This document shows, one piece after another, positions 24,939 to 33,426 of a stretch of DNA of 64,000 nucleotides. Where the stretch lies: positions 62,001 through 126,000 of the forward strand of contig NZ_VULN01000001.1 in the NCBI RefSeq assembly GCF_009696675.1. Reading direction: 5' to 3'. This DNA is from Acidaminococcus fermentans. GTDB lineage: Bacteria; Bacillota; Negativicutes; Acidaminococcales; Acidaminococcaceae. Each line of letters begins with the position of its first letter. Within the stretch, counting starts at the first letter, position 1. The position numbers and the translations under genes were made by a program. The notes below the pieces were generated by a model. The model had not been told where the DNA came from. It ran no database searches and saw only the letters and a list, made by a program, of their open reading frames with translations.

Positions 24939-25889
24939 TCACCGCTTCAGGAACTGGTCCCGTGCCGCCGCCACCTGGCGGATATGGTCCGCCACCGTGG
25001 TGCAGCAGCCTCCTACAGCCACTGCCCCGGCCTTCATGTAATCCAGGGCGTAGTCACCGAATTTCCGGTCCGTCCCCACCCCATGCCAGGTCTTGGTCAC
25101 CGGGTCGTATTCTTCTCCACTGTTGGGGTAGACGAAGATGGGACGGTCGGAAGCGGCTTTCAGTTCTCCGATCAGGCTCACCAGGTATTCCGGTTTGGTG
25201 CAGTTCACCCCCAGGGCCTCCACTTCCGGGAACTGGCGGACCACTTCTGCCGCAGCTTCCCGAAGGGGCGTCCCTTCGCAGATGTGGTGCCCGTCCCGGC
25301 AGGAGAAGCTCACCCAGAAGGCAGCTCCCAGGTCCCGGGCAATGGCGGCTTCCACCAGGGCTTCTTCCAGGGAGGGCTGGGTCTCGAACAGCAGTACATC
25401 GGCCCCGGCCTGCCACAGAAGCTCTGCCCGGCGGCGATGGAATTTTTCCAGATCAGCCTGGGAAACCCCATAATGGCCCCGATATTCGGACCCGTCTGCC
25501 AGATAAGCCCCGTAAGGCCCTACCCCGGCCAGGCACAAAGGCCAGGCCCGGCCGGCGGCTTTCCCTTCCTGGTCCCACCATTCCTGCCGGGCTTCCTGGA
25601 AAATGGTTACAGACCGGGTGATCAGATTTTCCGCTTCCTGCTCTGTAAAGCCGTTGGCCGCAAGACCGGGAATGGACGCCTGGTAGCTGCAGGTGATCCC
25701 GGCATCAGCCCCAGCCCGGAAGTAGTCCAGATGGACCTGCTTCACCAGTTCCGGCCGGTCCGCCAATACCCGGGCGGTCCACAGGCTGTTGTTCAGGTCG
25801 GCTCCCAGATTTTCCAGGGCTGTGCCCATGGAGCCGTCAATGACCAGGATCCGGTTCCGGTCCAGGATATTCTGCAATGTCTGTCTCAT
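24939..25889 (-). CDS. mmuM: Homocysteine S-methyltransferase
   Basis: 316 aa from the ATG at 25889 (AAGGAGAG site). Upstream codons in the same frame are translation of a low-complexity spacer and are excluded. Zinc-binding cysteines are in LGVNCTKPEY (about residue 220) and the Cys pair in AVGGCCTTVADH (about 292), the hallmark of Pfam S-methyl_trans. It transfers a methyl group from S-methylmethionine (or SAM) to homocysteine, making methionine. The substrate-binding start VIDGSMGTALE is conserved. It fits with neighbours for amino-acid uptake and salvage. Confidence 0.92.
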   Translation of the reverse strand: MRQTLQNILDRNRILVIDGSMGTALENLGADLNNSLWTARVLADRPELVKQVHLDYFRAGADAGITCSYQASIPGLAANGFTEQEAENLITRSVTIFQEARQEWWDQEGKAAGRAWPLCLAGVGPYGAYLADGSEYRGHYGVSQADLEKFHRRRAELLWQAGADVLLFETQPSLEEALVEAAIARDLGAAFWVSFSCRDGHHICEGTPLREAAAEVVRQFPEVEALGVNCTKPEYLVSLIGELKAASDRPIFVYPNSGEEYDPVTKTWHGVGTDRKFGDYALDYMKAGAVAVGGCCTTVADHIRQVAAARDQFLKR

Positions 25890-25932
25890 ACTTTCTCTCC
25901 TTCTCCCCTCTTCACTCTTCTCTTTGTACTCT
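25890..25932. repeat. Low-complexity CTTCACTC-type spacer
   Basis: Imperfect tandem copies of an ~11-nt CTCTTCACTCT unit run from about 25908 into the 3' end of the symporter gene (to ~25960), lengthening its C-terminus by a few residues. Confidence 0.6.
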
Positions 25933-27375
25933 TCACTCTTCACTCTGCACTCTTCCCTCATCTTCCAGGGTCCCATAGGACACCACCGGAGGATTTTCTC
26001 CCTGTTCTTTGGCCGGCAGGAACCGGAACCAGAAATCGTTGAACAGCCGGAAAATCTCCTTCTGCTGGGTCACAATGAACAGGATGGTGATCATCACATA
26101 AATGGCGGACAAAATGTCCGTCATGGCCCATAGGGCGTCAGCCCGGGCATGGTAGAGCACCACACAGGGCACCATGTAGTAGAACATATAGAGCCGGGTG
26201 CCGATTTTGTTCCGCTGGGTATCTCCAAAGGCGTAGTTGACGGATTTTTCACAGCTGTAGTACATGCCGATGATGGTGGTCCAGGCAAAGACCGTAATGG
26301 CCAGGGCCAGGAACCAGGCCCCCGGCTCCCCGAAAGACACCCGGAAGGCGGCGGTGGTGAGCCGGGCGCTGTCCAGGCCGGGGAAATCCGTATAGGCGTG
26401 GGTCAGGATCAGGGAAAGGGCCGTCACGGAACACACCACAATGGTATCCAGGAACACTTCTCCCCACCCCCAGGAGGCCTGACGCACCGGGTGATCCGTC
26501 CGGGCCGACGCATGGGCAATGATTCCATAACCGGTGCCTGCATCGTTGGAATACAGCCCCCGGGCGATGCCATAGCGCATGGCGTCCTTCATGGTGGCTC
26601 CGGCAAAGCCTCCGGCAGCAGCCGTGGGACTGAAGGCACTGCGGAAGATCAGGGCCAGGGCACCGGGGACTTCCTGCCAGTTCTGGATCAGGATGGCCAG
26701 GCCCCCCAGGATGTACAGCAGGGCCATGACCGGCACCACCCGTTCCATCACCCGGGAGATCCGCTGGAGTCCCCCGAAAATGGTGGCAAAGCAGGTGATC
26801 CCCAGAAAAGCCGCCGCATATTCCGGAGGGATCCCGAAAGCTTCCTTCAGGGCCCCCACCACAGATTCGGTCTGGACGCTGCAGGTCCAGGGACCCAGGG
26901 TAAAGCAGGCCACGGACAGGAGCAGCGCCCCCCGTTTCCACCCCAGGGCGTTTTTCATCACAAAGGACCGGTCGCACATGTATTCGTCCATGGATTGGGA
27001 ATATTTCACCCGGAACCGCTGGCCCAGGATGATTTCACAGGCCTTGGTGGACATGCCCAGGCAGCCGGACACCCACATCCAGAACACGGCCCCCGGTCCC
27101 CCGGACACAATGGCCGTGGCCACCCCGCCGATGTTCCCCACCCCGATGGTGTTGGCCATGGCGGTACAGGCAGCGGCAAAGCCGGAAACCGTGCCGTGGC
27201 CTTCTCCCTTCTGGAACATTTTGCCGAAGGTATTCCGGAAATGGAACCCCCAATGGCGGAAATTGTAATAGAAATGGAACCGGAAACTCAGATACAGCCC
27301 CATGCCCACCAGGATCACCGTCATTGGTGTCCCCCACAAAGCATCTGCAGCCCCCTGCAGCAAAGAAAGCAGCAA
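25933..27375 (-). CDS. Alanine/glycine:cation symporter (AGCS family)
   Basis: About 480 aa. AGCS signatures: TGNIGGVA-like segment NTIGVGNIGGVATAIVSGGP (about 75-94), SNDAGTGYG near 285, and roughly ten to eleven hydrophobic segments. It imports alanine, glycine or a related amino acid with Na+ or H+. Two TTG starts are possible (27384 and 27375); AAGGAG abuts the first and is well spaced for the second, so I use 27375. The last residues (RVQSEE) come from the low-complexity spacer. Next to M20 hydrolases and MmuM it suggests amino-acid scavenging. Confidence 0.92.
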   Translation of the reverse strand: MLLSLLQGAADALWGTPMTVILVGMGLYLSFRFHFYYNFRHWGFHFRNTFGKMFQKGEGHGTVSGFAAACTAMANTIGVGNIGGVATAIVSGGPGAVFWMWVSGCLGMSTKACEIILGQRFRVKYSQSMDEYMCDRSFVMKNALGWKRGALLLSVACFTLGPWTCSVQTESVVGALKEAFGIPPEYAAAFLGITCFATIFGGLQRISRVMERVVPVMALLYILGGLAILIQNWQEVPGALALIFRSAFSPTAAAGGFAGATMKDAMRYGIARGLYSNDAGTGYGIIAHASARTDHPVRQASWGWGEVFLDTIVVCSVTALSLILTHAYTDFPGLDSARLTTAAFRVSFGEPGAWFLALAITVFAWTTIIGMYYSCEKSVNYAFGDTQRNKIGTRLYMFYYMVPCVVLYHARADALWAMTDILSAIYVMITILFIVTQQKEIFRLFNDFWFRFLPAKEQGENPPVVSYGTLEDEGRVQSEE

Positions 27376-27434
27376 TCCCTTCAACTCCTTACAAGTAATT
27401 TACATTCTATAATATCAGTTGGAACAGACCCTCT

Positions 27435-28625
27435 TCACTGGATTTCCTCGTCCAGCTCCAGGAGGGTCCGGTAAAGCACTTCTCCGCCCCGTTCCACGTC
27501 TTCGGCCGGAGTGTATTCCTGACCGCTGTGGCTGATGCCTTTGTGGCTGGGGATGAACAGCATGGCTACCGGGATCCGGTGAGCGATGGAATCGGCGTCG
27601 TGGCCGGCGCCGCTGGGCATCACCTGCCAGGTGGCTCCCAGGCTGTCCGCCGCTTTTTCAAAGGCTTCCATCAGCTTGGGGTCGCAGACGGCGCTGTCCT
27701 TGTAAATCAGCTGTTGGATGGTGAACCGGCCGTCCGGAATCAGTTCGGTGGCCGCCTGGATCTCCCGGATCAGTTCGTCGGTGTACTGCCGGTCCACATT
27801 CCGCATTTCAAAGGTGCAGGTGACCTTCCCAGGGACCACATTGGCCGCATTGGGCCAGCACTGGATCTTCCCGGCGGTGAACACCAGGCTGTGGCCGATT
27901 TTCCGGCAGGCGGCGTCGGCAAAGACAATAAGCTTGGCCATGGCCACCATGGCATCCTGCCGGTCCTCCATGGGAGTGGTCCCCCCGTGGTTGCTCTGGC
28001 CTTCTGCAGTCACCAGGTACCGGACGATATTGGAAATACCGCTGACGATACCCAGCTGGACACCGTCCTTTTCCAGTTTGCCTCCCTGCTCGATGTGGGT
28101 TTCCAGGTAGCAGGCCGCATCGGAAAAGTCCCGACGGCAGGCCAGGATTTCCTCCACCCTGCGGCCGAACCCTTCCAGAGTTTCCTTGAGAAGGGGCTGG
28201 TCCGGGTCCGTAAGCCCCGCCAGGGCCCGGCTGCCGAAGGTGCCTCCCAGGGGGCTGGCTTCTTCCCCGTTGAAGGCGTACACCTCCACCGTGTGCCGGA
28301 GCCGCCGGCCTTCTTCCTGCAGACGCTGGACACAGCCGATAGCCGCCGCCACCCCGTAGGCCCCGTCGTAGAGGCCCCCGGAAGGCACCGTATCCAGATG
28401 GGACCCCATAAGGATGTGCCTGGCGTCCGGGTCCGTCCCGGGCAGCACGGCCCGCAGGTTCCCGGCAGCATCCCGGCTGGTGGAAAGCCCCGCCTTTTGC
28501 AGCAGATTTTCCGCCGCCTCCAGGGCCTGGAAGAATTCCGGGCTGTACAGCCGGCGGGTATAGGACCCATCGGGATTTTTCCCGAAATGGGCAATGGTTT
28601 CAAGGATGTCCATGATCCGTGGCAT
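27435..28625 (-). CDS. M20 hydrolase of the allantoate amidohydrolase / N-carbamoyl-L-amino acid hydrolase type
   Basis: 396 aa from the ATG at 28625 (AGGAGG site 9 nt upstream). Metal site residues: GSHLDTVPSGGLYDGAYG (about residues 67-84) and FNGEEASPLGGTFGSRAL (about 117-134), then the dimerisation domain with SNHGGTTPMEDRQDA. PSGAGHDADSIAHRIPVAM near 335 is the AllC/HyuC/AmaB fingerprint. It removes a carbamoyl (ureido) group from N-carbamoyl amino acids or allantoate, or possibly beta-ureidopropionate. Without neighbouring hydantoinase or allantoinase genes I cannot choose among these. Confidence 0.88.
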   Translation of the reverse strand: MPRIMDILETIAHFGKNPDGSYTRRLYSPEFFQALEAAENLLQKAGLSTSRDAAGNLRAVLPGTDPDARHILMGSHLDTVPSGGLYDGAYGVAAAIGCVQRLQEEGRRLRHTVEVYAFNGEEASPLGGTFGSRALAGLTDPDQPLLKETLEGFGRRVEEILACRRDFSDAACYLETHIEQGGKLEKDGVQLGIVSGISNIVRYLVTAEGQSNHGGTTPMEDRQDAMVAMAKLIVFADAACRKIGHSLVFTAGKIQCWPNAANVVPGKVTCTFEMRNVDRQYTDELIREIQAATELIPDGRFTIQQLIYKDSAVCDPKLMEAFEKAADSLGATWQVMPSGAGHDADSIAHRIPVAMLFIPSHKGISHSGQEYTPAEDVERGGEVLYRTLLELDEEIQ

Positions 28626-28717
28626 GGTGTGATTCCCTCCTTTTTTGTCAATGGTCAAGGGCAGTCGGAAGCCAACCGCCCCAGGCGTTTGGCCTGAAGA
28701 GAAACGCAGCTGACGCT

Positions 28718-28974
28718 GCTAACCCACCACCATTGCGCAGGCGCAATGGTCCCCCGCCCTTGAAAAGGGGCGGATAAATTGCACAGCAGGCTGAACGCCC
28801 TTGTGCATAAAGCAGCGGGCGCAGCCCCAAACGGTATATCCGTCCTTTCTAATGGCAGGAATACGCTTCGTCAGGCCGACGCCCTGGTGCATAAACCAAC
28901 GGGGCGCAGCCCCGAACGTATATCCGCCCTTTTCAAGGGCGGGGGACCGGCCGCTAGGCCGGTGGTGGGTTAGC
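28718..28974. repeat. Second MITE-like intergenic element family, copy 1
   Basis: Ends are inverted: GCTAACCCACCACC...GGTCCCCCGCCCTTGAAAAG on the left, CTTTTCAAGGGCGGGGGACC...GGTGGTGGGTTAGC on the right. Each end also carries a small hairpin (CATTGCGCAGGCGCAATGG; CCGGCCGCTAGGCCGG). The interior holds two diverged units with GTGCATAAA...CGTATATCCG. No ORF of its own. It fills most of the 447-bp gap between the hydrolase and polC. The related copy is at 43955-44287. Confidence 0.8.
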
Positions 28975-29072
28975 AGCCTACGGCTGCGTTTTCCTTCAAA
29001 GGAACCTGCCCCCCCGCAGGTTCCTTCCTGCTTCCAGTGACAGGGGCTGTTGCCCCTGCAACAGCCCCTCTT

Positions 29073-32000
29073 TTAAAACAGCTCGATCTGGTCCGTCTTG
29101 GGCATCCCTTCCAGGACACCCAGGTCTTCCAGGATCTCCACGTTGCTGGTACTGATCTTGGCCCGGTTCCGCAGGTCTTCCTGGGAAATGAAGGGGCCTT
29201 TTTTCCGGGCCTCCACGATCCCTTCCGCGGCCACGCCCCCGATGCCTCCAATGGCACCCAGAGGCGGCAGCAGCCCGTGTTCCGTCACCAGGAACTTGTG
29301 GGCGTCGGATTTGTACAGGTCCACATCATCAAAGGTGAAGCCCCGTTCCAGCATCTCCACACACAGTTCCATGTAGGTGGCCGTATCCTTGTCGTTCACC
29401 GAGGCCTTGGTGCCCTGGGCGTTCACGTTCTGAATGAACCGCTTCATGTAGTCCAGGCCCTTGTGGACCAGGGTGAAGTCGAAATGGGGAGCCCGGACCG
29501 TAAAGTAGGCGGCGTAGAACTCCTTGGGATGGTGCACCTTGCAGTAGGCAATCCGGTAGGCGCTGAGCACGTAGGCCACGGCATGGGCCTTGGGGAACAG
29601 GTACTGAAGGGTGGTACAGGCCTTGATGTAGAAATCCGGGATGTGGGCCTTTTCGAAGGCTTCCAGCTGGTCCGGTTTGAACCCTTTCTTGTGGGCCTTC
29701 CCTTTCCGGCTCCATTCCATGATCCCGAAGGCCATGCTGGGCTCCATGCCCTTGTTGATCAGCCAGTTCATGATGTCGTCCCGGGTGGAAATGGTGTCTT
29801 CCGTGGGGGTCCCGCTTTTGATCAGGTCCTGGGCATTGTTCAGCCACACATCGGTGCCGTGGGAATACCCGGAAATACGCAGCAGGTCGGAAAAGTTCTT
29901 GGGCTTTACGTCGGAAATCATCTGGCGTACGAACCGGGTGCCGCATTCAGGCACCCCGTAGGTGGCCACGTCCGTACCGATCTGCTCCGGGGTCACCCCC
30001 AGGGATTTGGTGGACAGGAACAGTTCCATGGTGTCCGGATCCCCGATGGGGATGTTCCGGCAGTAGTCCTCTCCCAGCATCCGGTCCAGCATCTTGATCA
30101 CCGTAGGATCATCGTGGCCCAGGATATCCAGCTTGACGATCCGTTCGTCAATGGAGTGGAAATCGTAATGGGTGGTGATGGTGCCGCAGCTGGGATCATC
30201 CGCCGGATAGGACACGGGGGTGATGTAGTGGACATCCAGGTTCCGGGGGATAACCACAATGCCCCCGGGATGCTGTCCGGTGGTCCGTTTCACCCCGGCC
30301 AGTTTGGGGATCAGCCCTTCGATGAAAGCGGTCCGTTTGGGCTCCCCGCGGGTTTCGTAGTACTTCTTGATGTACCCGTAGGCGGTCTTGTCCTTGATGG
30401 TGCCCAGGGTACCCGCCCGGAACACATTGTCCCGGCCGAACAGTTCTTCGGTGTATTTGTGGGCCCGGGGCTGGTATTCCCCGGAGAAGTTCAGATCGAT
30501 ATCCGGCACCTTGTCCCCGTGGAACCCCAGGAATACGGCAAAGGGGATGTTGTGCCCGTCCCGGATCATGGGAGTCCCGCATTCGGGACAGTTCTTTTCC
30601 GGCAGGTCGAACCCGGACCCTACGGACCCGTCCGTAAAGAATTCCGTATGGTAGCAGTGAGGACACCGGTAATGGGGCACCAGAGGATTCACTTCCGTAA
30701 TGTTCAGCATGGTGGCCACAAAGGAGGACCCTACGGAACCCCGGGACCCTACCATGTACCCGTCGTCGTTGGATTTTTTCACCAGCAGATGGGCGATGTA
30801 GTACAGCACCGAGAACCCGTTGCCGATAATGGAAGACAGTTCCTGCTTCAGCCGGTCCTCCACGATTTTGGGCAGCTTGGGCCCGTACCATTCGTGGGCC
30901 TTGGCATAGCTGAGGGATTCCACTTTTTCCTTGGCACCGGGGATGGTGGGCGAATACAGCTGGTCCCGGTCGGGCACCGGTTTGAAGTGCTCCACCTGGC
31001 CGCTGATTTTGTTGGAGTTCTCCACCACCACTTCATAGGCCCGGTCCCCCAGGTAGGAGAATTCCTCCAGCATCTCTTCGGTGGTCCGCAGATACAGGGG
31101 CGGCTGTTCCTCGTCGGGATAGCCCATCCCCGCCTGGAGGATCTTCCGGGCCAGGGCGTCTTCCGGATTCAGGAAATGGACGTCGCAGGTGGCCACGGTC
31201 AGTTTCCCCAGTTCGTCCCCCAGGGCCAGGATCTTTTTGTTGATGGCCTGGAGGTCTTCCACGGTCTTGATCTCCGGGAACCGGGGATCCCGGATCAGAT
31301 AGTTGTTGTTGCCGGTGGGCTGGATTTCCAGGTAATCGTAGTAGGAGGCGATTTCCCGGAGTTCGTCTTCCGGCACCCCTGCCAGAATGGCCCGGTACAC
31401 TTCCCCGGCAGCACAGGCGGAGCCGATGATCAGCCCGTCCCGGTACTGGTCCAGGAGCCCTTTGGTAAGCCGGGGCCGCTTGGGTTTGCCCCCGAAATAC
31501 TGCAAATGGGACAGGGACACCAGCCGGTACAGGTTCCGGAGACCTTCCACATTTTTGGCCAGGAGGATGATGTGGTAGTTCTTCTTGTCTTCCCGGCTGT
31601 GGCACAGGTACCCTTCCACCCCGTAGATCAGCTTCAGTTCCCAGCCATTCTTTTCCTTCAGGGCTTTGGCTTCGTCATAGGCAAATGGGAAGGCCTGGAC
31701 CACCCCATGGTCCGTCAGGGCCAGGGATTTGTGGCCCCAGCGCACGGCGGTGTCCACCAGTTCCTTGATGGGGGTGAGCCCGTCCATCTTGCTCATTTTG
31801 GTGTGGCAGTGGAGCTCCACCCGTTTCACGTCCGCCTTGTCTTCCCGGCGTTCCACCGGTTCCTGCATAATGCCTTTGACCCCCACCATCACCAGTTCCG
31901 AGTTGGCGTACTTGTCCACGGTGATGTTCCCCTGGATCTTCACCAGGGATCCTTCCGGGATCTTTTTCTGGAGATCGGCACATTCCTTCATGTTCTTTTT

Positions 32001-32645
32001 CGGGTCGTTCCCCTCGTTCCGTTCCCCAAACCGGATCTTGGCAAAAAGCCCTTCGGTATCGTCACTGAGCTTGATGGTGAGCATGACGGCTCCCGTCCGG
32101 AGTTCCCGTACATCGAACCCCACCACGGTGCCTTCCACCACCACATTGTTCTCTTCTTCCACCACTTCCGCCATGGTCCGGGCCTTTTTGGTGATTTTCC
32201 GGCCGTAGACCACTCCGTCGGTCCGGTTCCCGCCGCCCCGGCTGGCTTCCACCGCTTCCAGGGCCTTCAGGTATTCCTCGCTCTGGAAGAAGTCGTCCTC
32301 CTGGGGCTCCTCTTCCGGCTCTTCCGGTTCCGGAGGCAGGGGGATTTCCTCATCCTCCAGACAGGGAGCCGCCACCTGGTCCGCATTCACGTTCACGAAG
32401 GTCACCTGGGCAACAGAACAGGCAGCGGCCAGCTTTTTCGCCACCGCTGCCAGTTCCTGCTGTTCCAGAGCCGTCGCTGCCGCATCGTAGGAGATCTTCC
32501 AGGTATTCCTGGCTTCATCCACTTCCACGTACCGGATGGGAAAGGTTTCCACACAGTGCCGCTGTTCCGGGCTCAGGTCCAGAGTGACCATAAAGTCCAG
32601 GAACACGTGTCTGTTGGGTACGATCTTATAGCAACTTGCGCTCAT
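29073..32645 (-). CDS. polC: DNA polymerase III PolC-type alpha subunit lacking the inserted exonuclease domain
   Basis: 1190 aa against about 1440 for Bacillus PolC. Domains: N-terminal domain 1-~110 with an acidic linker (PPEPEEPEEEPQEDD), OB domain about 145-270 (VVYGRKITKKARTMAEV), PHP domain from about 284 (VELHCHTKMSKMDGLT, ALTDHGVVQAF), polymerase core with the catalytic aspartates in VPDIDLNFSGEYQ, PolC zinc-finger cysteines CPHC/CPEC (about 660-710), and C-terminal helix-hairpin-helix. In the usual PolC a DnaQ-type 3'-5' exonuclease interrupts PHP after the YGxE strand. Here KLIYGVEGYLC runs straight into KNYHIILLAKNVEGLRNLY at about residue 350, and no DxE exonuclease motif exists. 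Proofreading must come from another protein. A hairpin GGGGCTGTTG/CAACAGCCCC (29043-29068) lies just downstream. Confidence 0.96.
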   Translation of the reverse strand: MSASCYKIVPNRHVFLDFMVTLDLSPEQRHCVETFPIRYVEVDEARNTWKISYDAAATALEQQELAAVAKKLAAACSVAQVTFVNVNADQVAAPCLEDEEIPLPPEPEEPEEEPQEDDFFQSEEYLKALEAVEASRGGGNRTDGVVYGRKITKKARTMAEVVEEENNVVVEGTVVGFDVRELRTGAVMLTIKLSDDTEGLFAKIRFGERNEGNDPKKNMKECADLQKKIPEGSLVKIQGNITVDKYANSELVMVGVKGIMQEPVERREDKADVKRVELHCHTKMSKMDGLTPIKELVDTAVRWGHKSLALTDHGVVQAFPFAYDEAKALKEKNGWELKLIYGVEGYLCHSREDKKNYHIILLAKNVEGLRNLYRLVSLSHLQYFGGKPKRPRLTKGLLDQYRDGLIIGSACAAGEVYRAILAGVPEDELREIASYYDYLEIQPTGNNNYLIRDPRFPEIKTVEDLQAINKKILALGDELGKLTVATCDVHFLNPEDALARKILQAGMGYPDEEQPPLYLRTTEEMLEEFSYLGDRAYEVVVENSNKISGQVEHFKPVPDRDQLYSPTIPGAKEKVESLSYAKAHEWYGPKLPKIVEDRLKQELSSIIGNGFSVLYYIAHLLVKKSNDDGYMVGSRGSVGSSFVATMLNITEVNPLVPHYRCPHCYHTEFFTDGSVGSGFDLPEKNCPECGTPMIRDGHNIPFAVFLGFHGDKVPDIDLNFSGEYQPRAHKYTEELFGRDNVFRAGTLGTIKDKTAYGYIKKYYETRGEPKRTAFIEGLIPKLAGVKRTTGQHPGGIVVIPRNLDVHYITPVSYPADDPSCGTITTHYDFHSIDERIVKLDILGHDDPTVIKMLDRMLGEDYCRNIPIGDPDTMELFLSTKSLGVTPEQIGTDVATYGVPECGTRFVRQMISDVKPKNFSDLLRISGYSHGTDVWLNNAQDLIKSGTPTEDTISTRDDIMNWLINKGMEPSMAFGIMEWSRKGKAHKKGFKPDQLEAFEKAHIPDFYIKACTTLQYLFPKAHAVAYVLSAYRIAYCKVHHPKEFYAAYFTVRAPHFDFTLVHKGLDYMKRFIQNVNAQGTKASVNDKDTATYMELCVEMLERGFTFDDVDLYKSDAHKFLVTEHGLLPPLGAIGGIGGVAAEGIVEARKKGPFISQEDLRNRAKISTSNVEILEDLGVLEGMPKTDQIELF

Positions 32646-32666
32646 TCCAACCTCTTTGTTCCTTTG

Positions 32667-33344
32667 TCAGTCATCCACCAGGACGACCTTTTTCACCGCT
32701 TCGGCGTTTTCCAGTCCGCTGATGATGGCATTGGCATTGTAATATTTGCCGATTTTCACCAACAGATCCACTTCGATCACACTCCGCTGGGGATCATTCC
32801 GGATCCCCAGGATCCGGGTCTTGATGTTCCGTTTCTGGAGATACTCCATAACGTCCATCATGCTATCCGGATTTTTGCTCAGGATCACATGGAGCTTGCA
32901 CCGGGTGGGTTTCCCCGCCGGAAGCACCTTCTTTTCCAGCCCCCGGATCAGGATCAGGGTGATCAGGGCGATCCCAGTGGCAAAGATGCCCAGGGCCATC
33001 ATGCCGCAGCCCACTGTAAGGCCGATGGCCGATACGATCCACAGACTGGCGGCGGTGGTAAGCCCCTTGACGGTGAGCCCTTCGTGGAGAATGGTCCCGG
33101 CCCCTAAAAAGCCGATGCCGCTGACCACCTGGGAGGCGATCCGGGAAGGATCCCGGGCCTGGGGATGGCCGTCGATGCCGTAAATGGACACCACCATCAA
33201 AAGGGCGGAACCGGTGGCCACCAGCACATGGGTCCGCAGCCCCGCCGGCCGGTCCCCGCTGCTCCGTTCCAGACCGATGAGCCCGCCCAGGAACGCAGCC
33301 ATCAGGATCCGCAGGGTAAGCTGGGCCAGCATTCCGTTATCCAT
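32667..33344 (-). CDS. MgtC/SapB family membrane protein
   Basis: 225 aa. Four to five membrane helices in the first ~140 residues, with the MgtC core GLIGLERSSGDRPAGLRTHV and GIGFLGAGTILHEG. The C-terminal ~85 residues form an ACT-like cytoplasmic domain (VILSKNPDSMMDVMEYLQKR). MgtC relatives are linked to Mg2+ homeostasis, F-ATPase modulation and survival in acid or macrophages; the transport role is unproven. It starts 82 nt upstream of nothing obvious and ends 21 nt before polC, so it may be co-transcribed with it. Confidence 0.9.
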   Translation of the reverse strand: MDNGMLAQLTLRILMAAFLGGLIGLERSSGDRPAGLRTHVLVATGSALLMVVSIYGIDGHPQARDPSRIASQVVSGIGFLGAGTILHEGLTVKGLTTAASLWIVSAIGLTVGCGMMALGIFATGIALITLILIRGLEKKVLPAGKPTRCKLHVILSKNPDSMMDVMEYLQKRNIKTRILGIRNDPQRSVIEVDLLVKIGKYYNANAIISGLENAEAVKKVVLVDD

Positions 33345-33426
33345 GCCTTTGTCTCCCTTCCTGGATTGTTACCGGTCAACGGTCAGCAGGCCTCCACTGG
33401 CCATTGACCGTTGACAAAAACAGTGA

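Noticed and set aside
29037-33107. 1356-codon plus-strand open frame over polC and mgtC
   Set aside because: Antisense shadow of two recognisable genes; no ribosome site and no domain.
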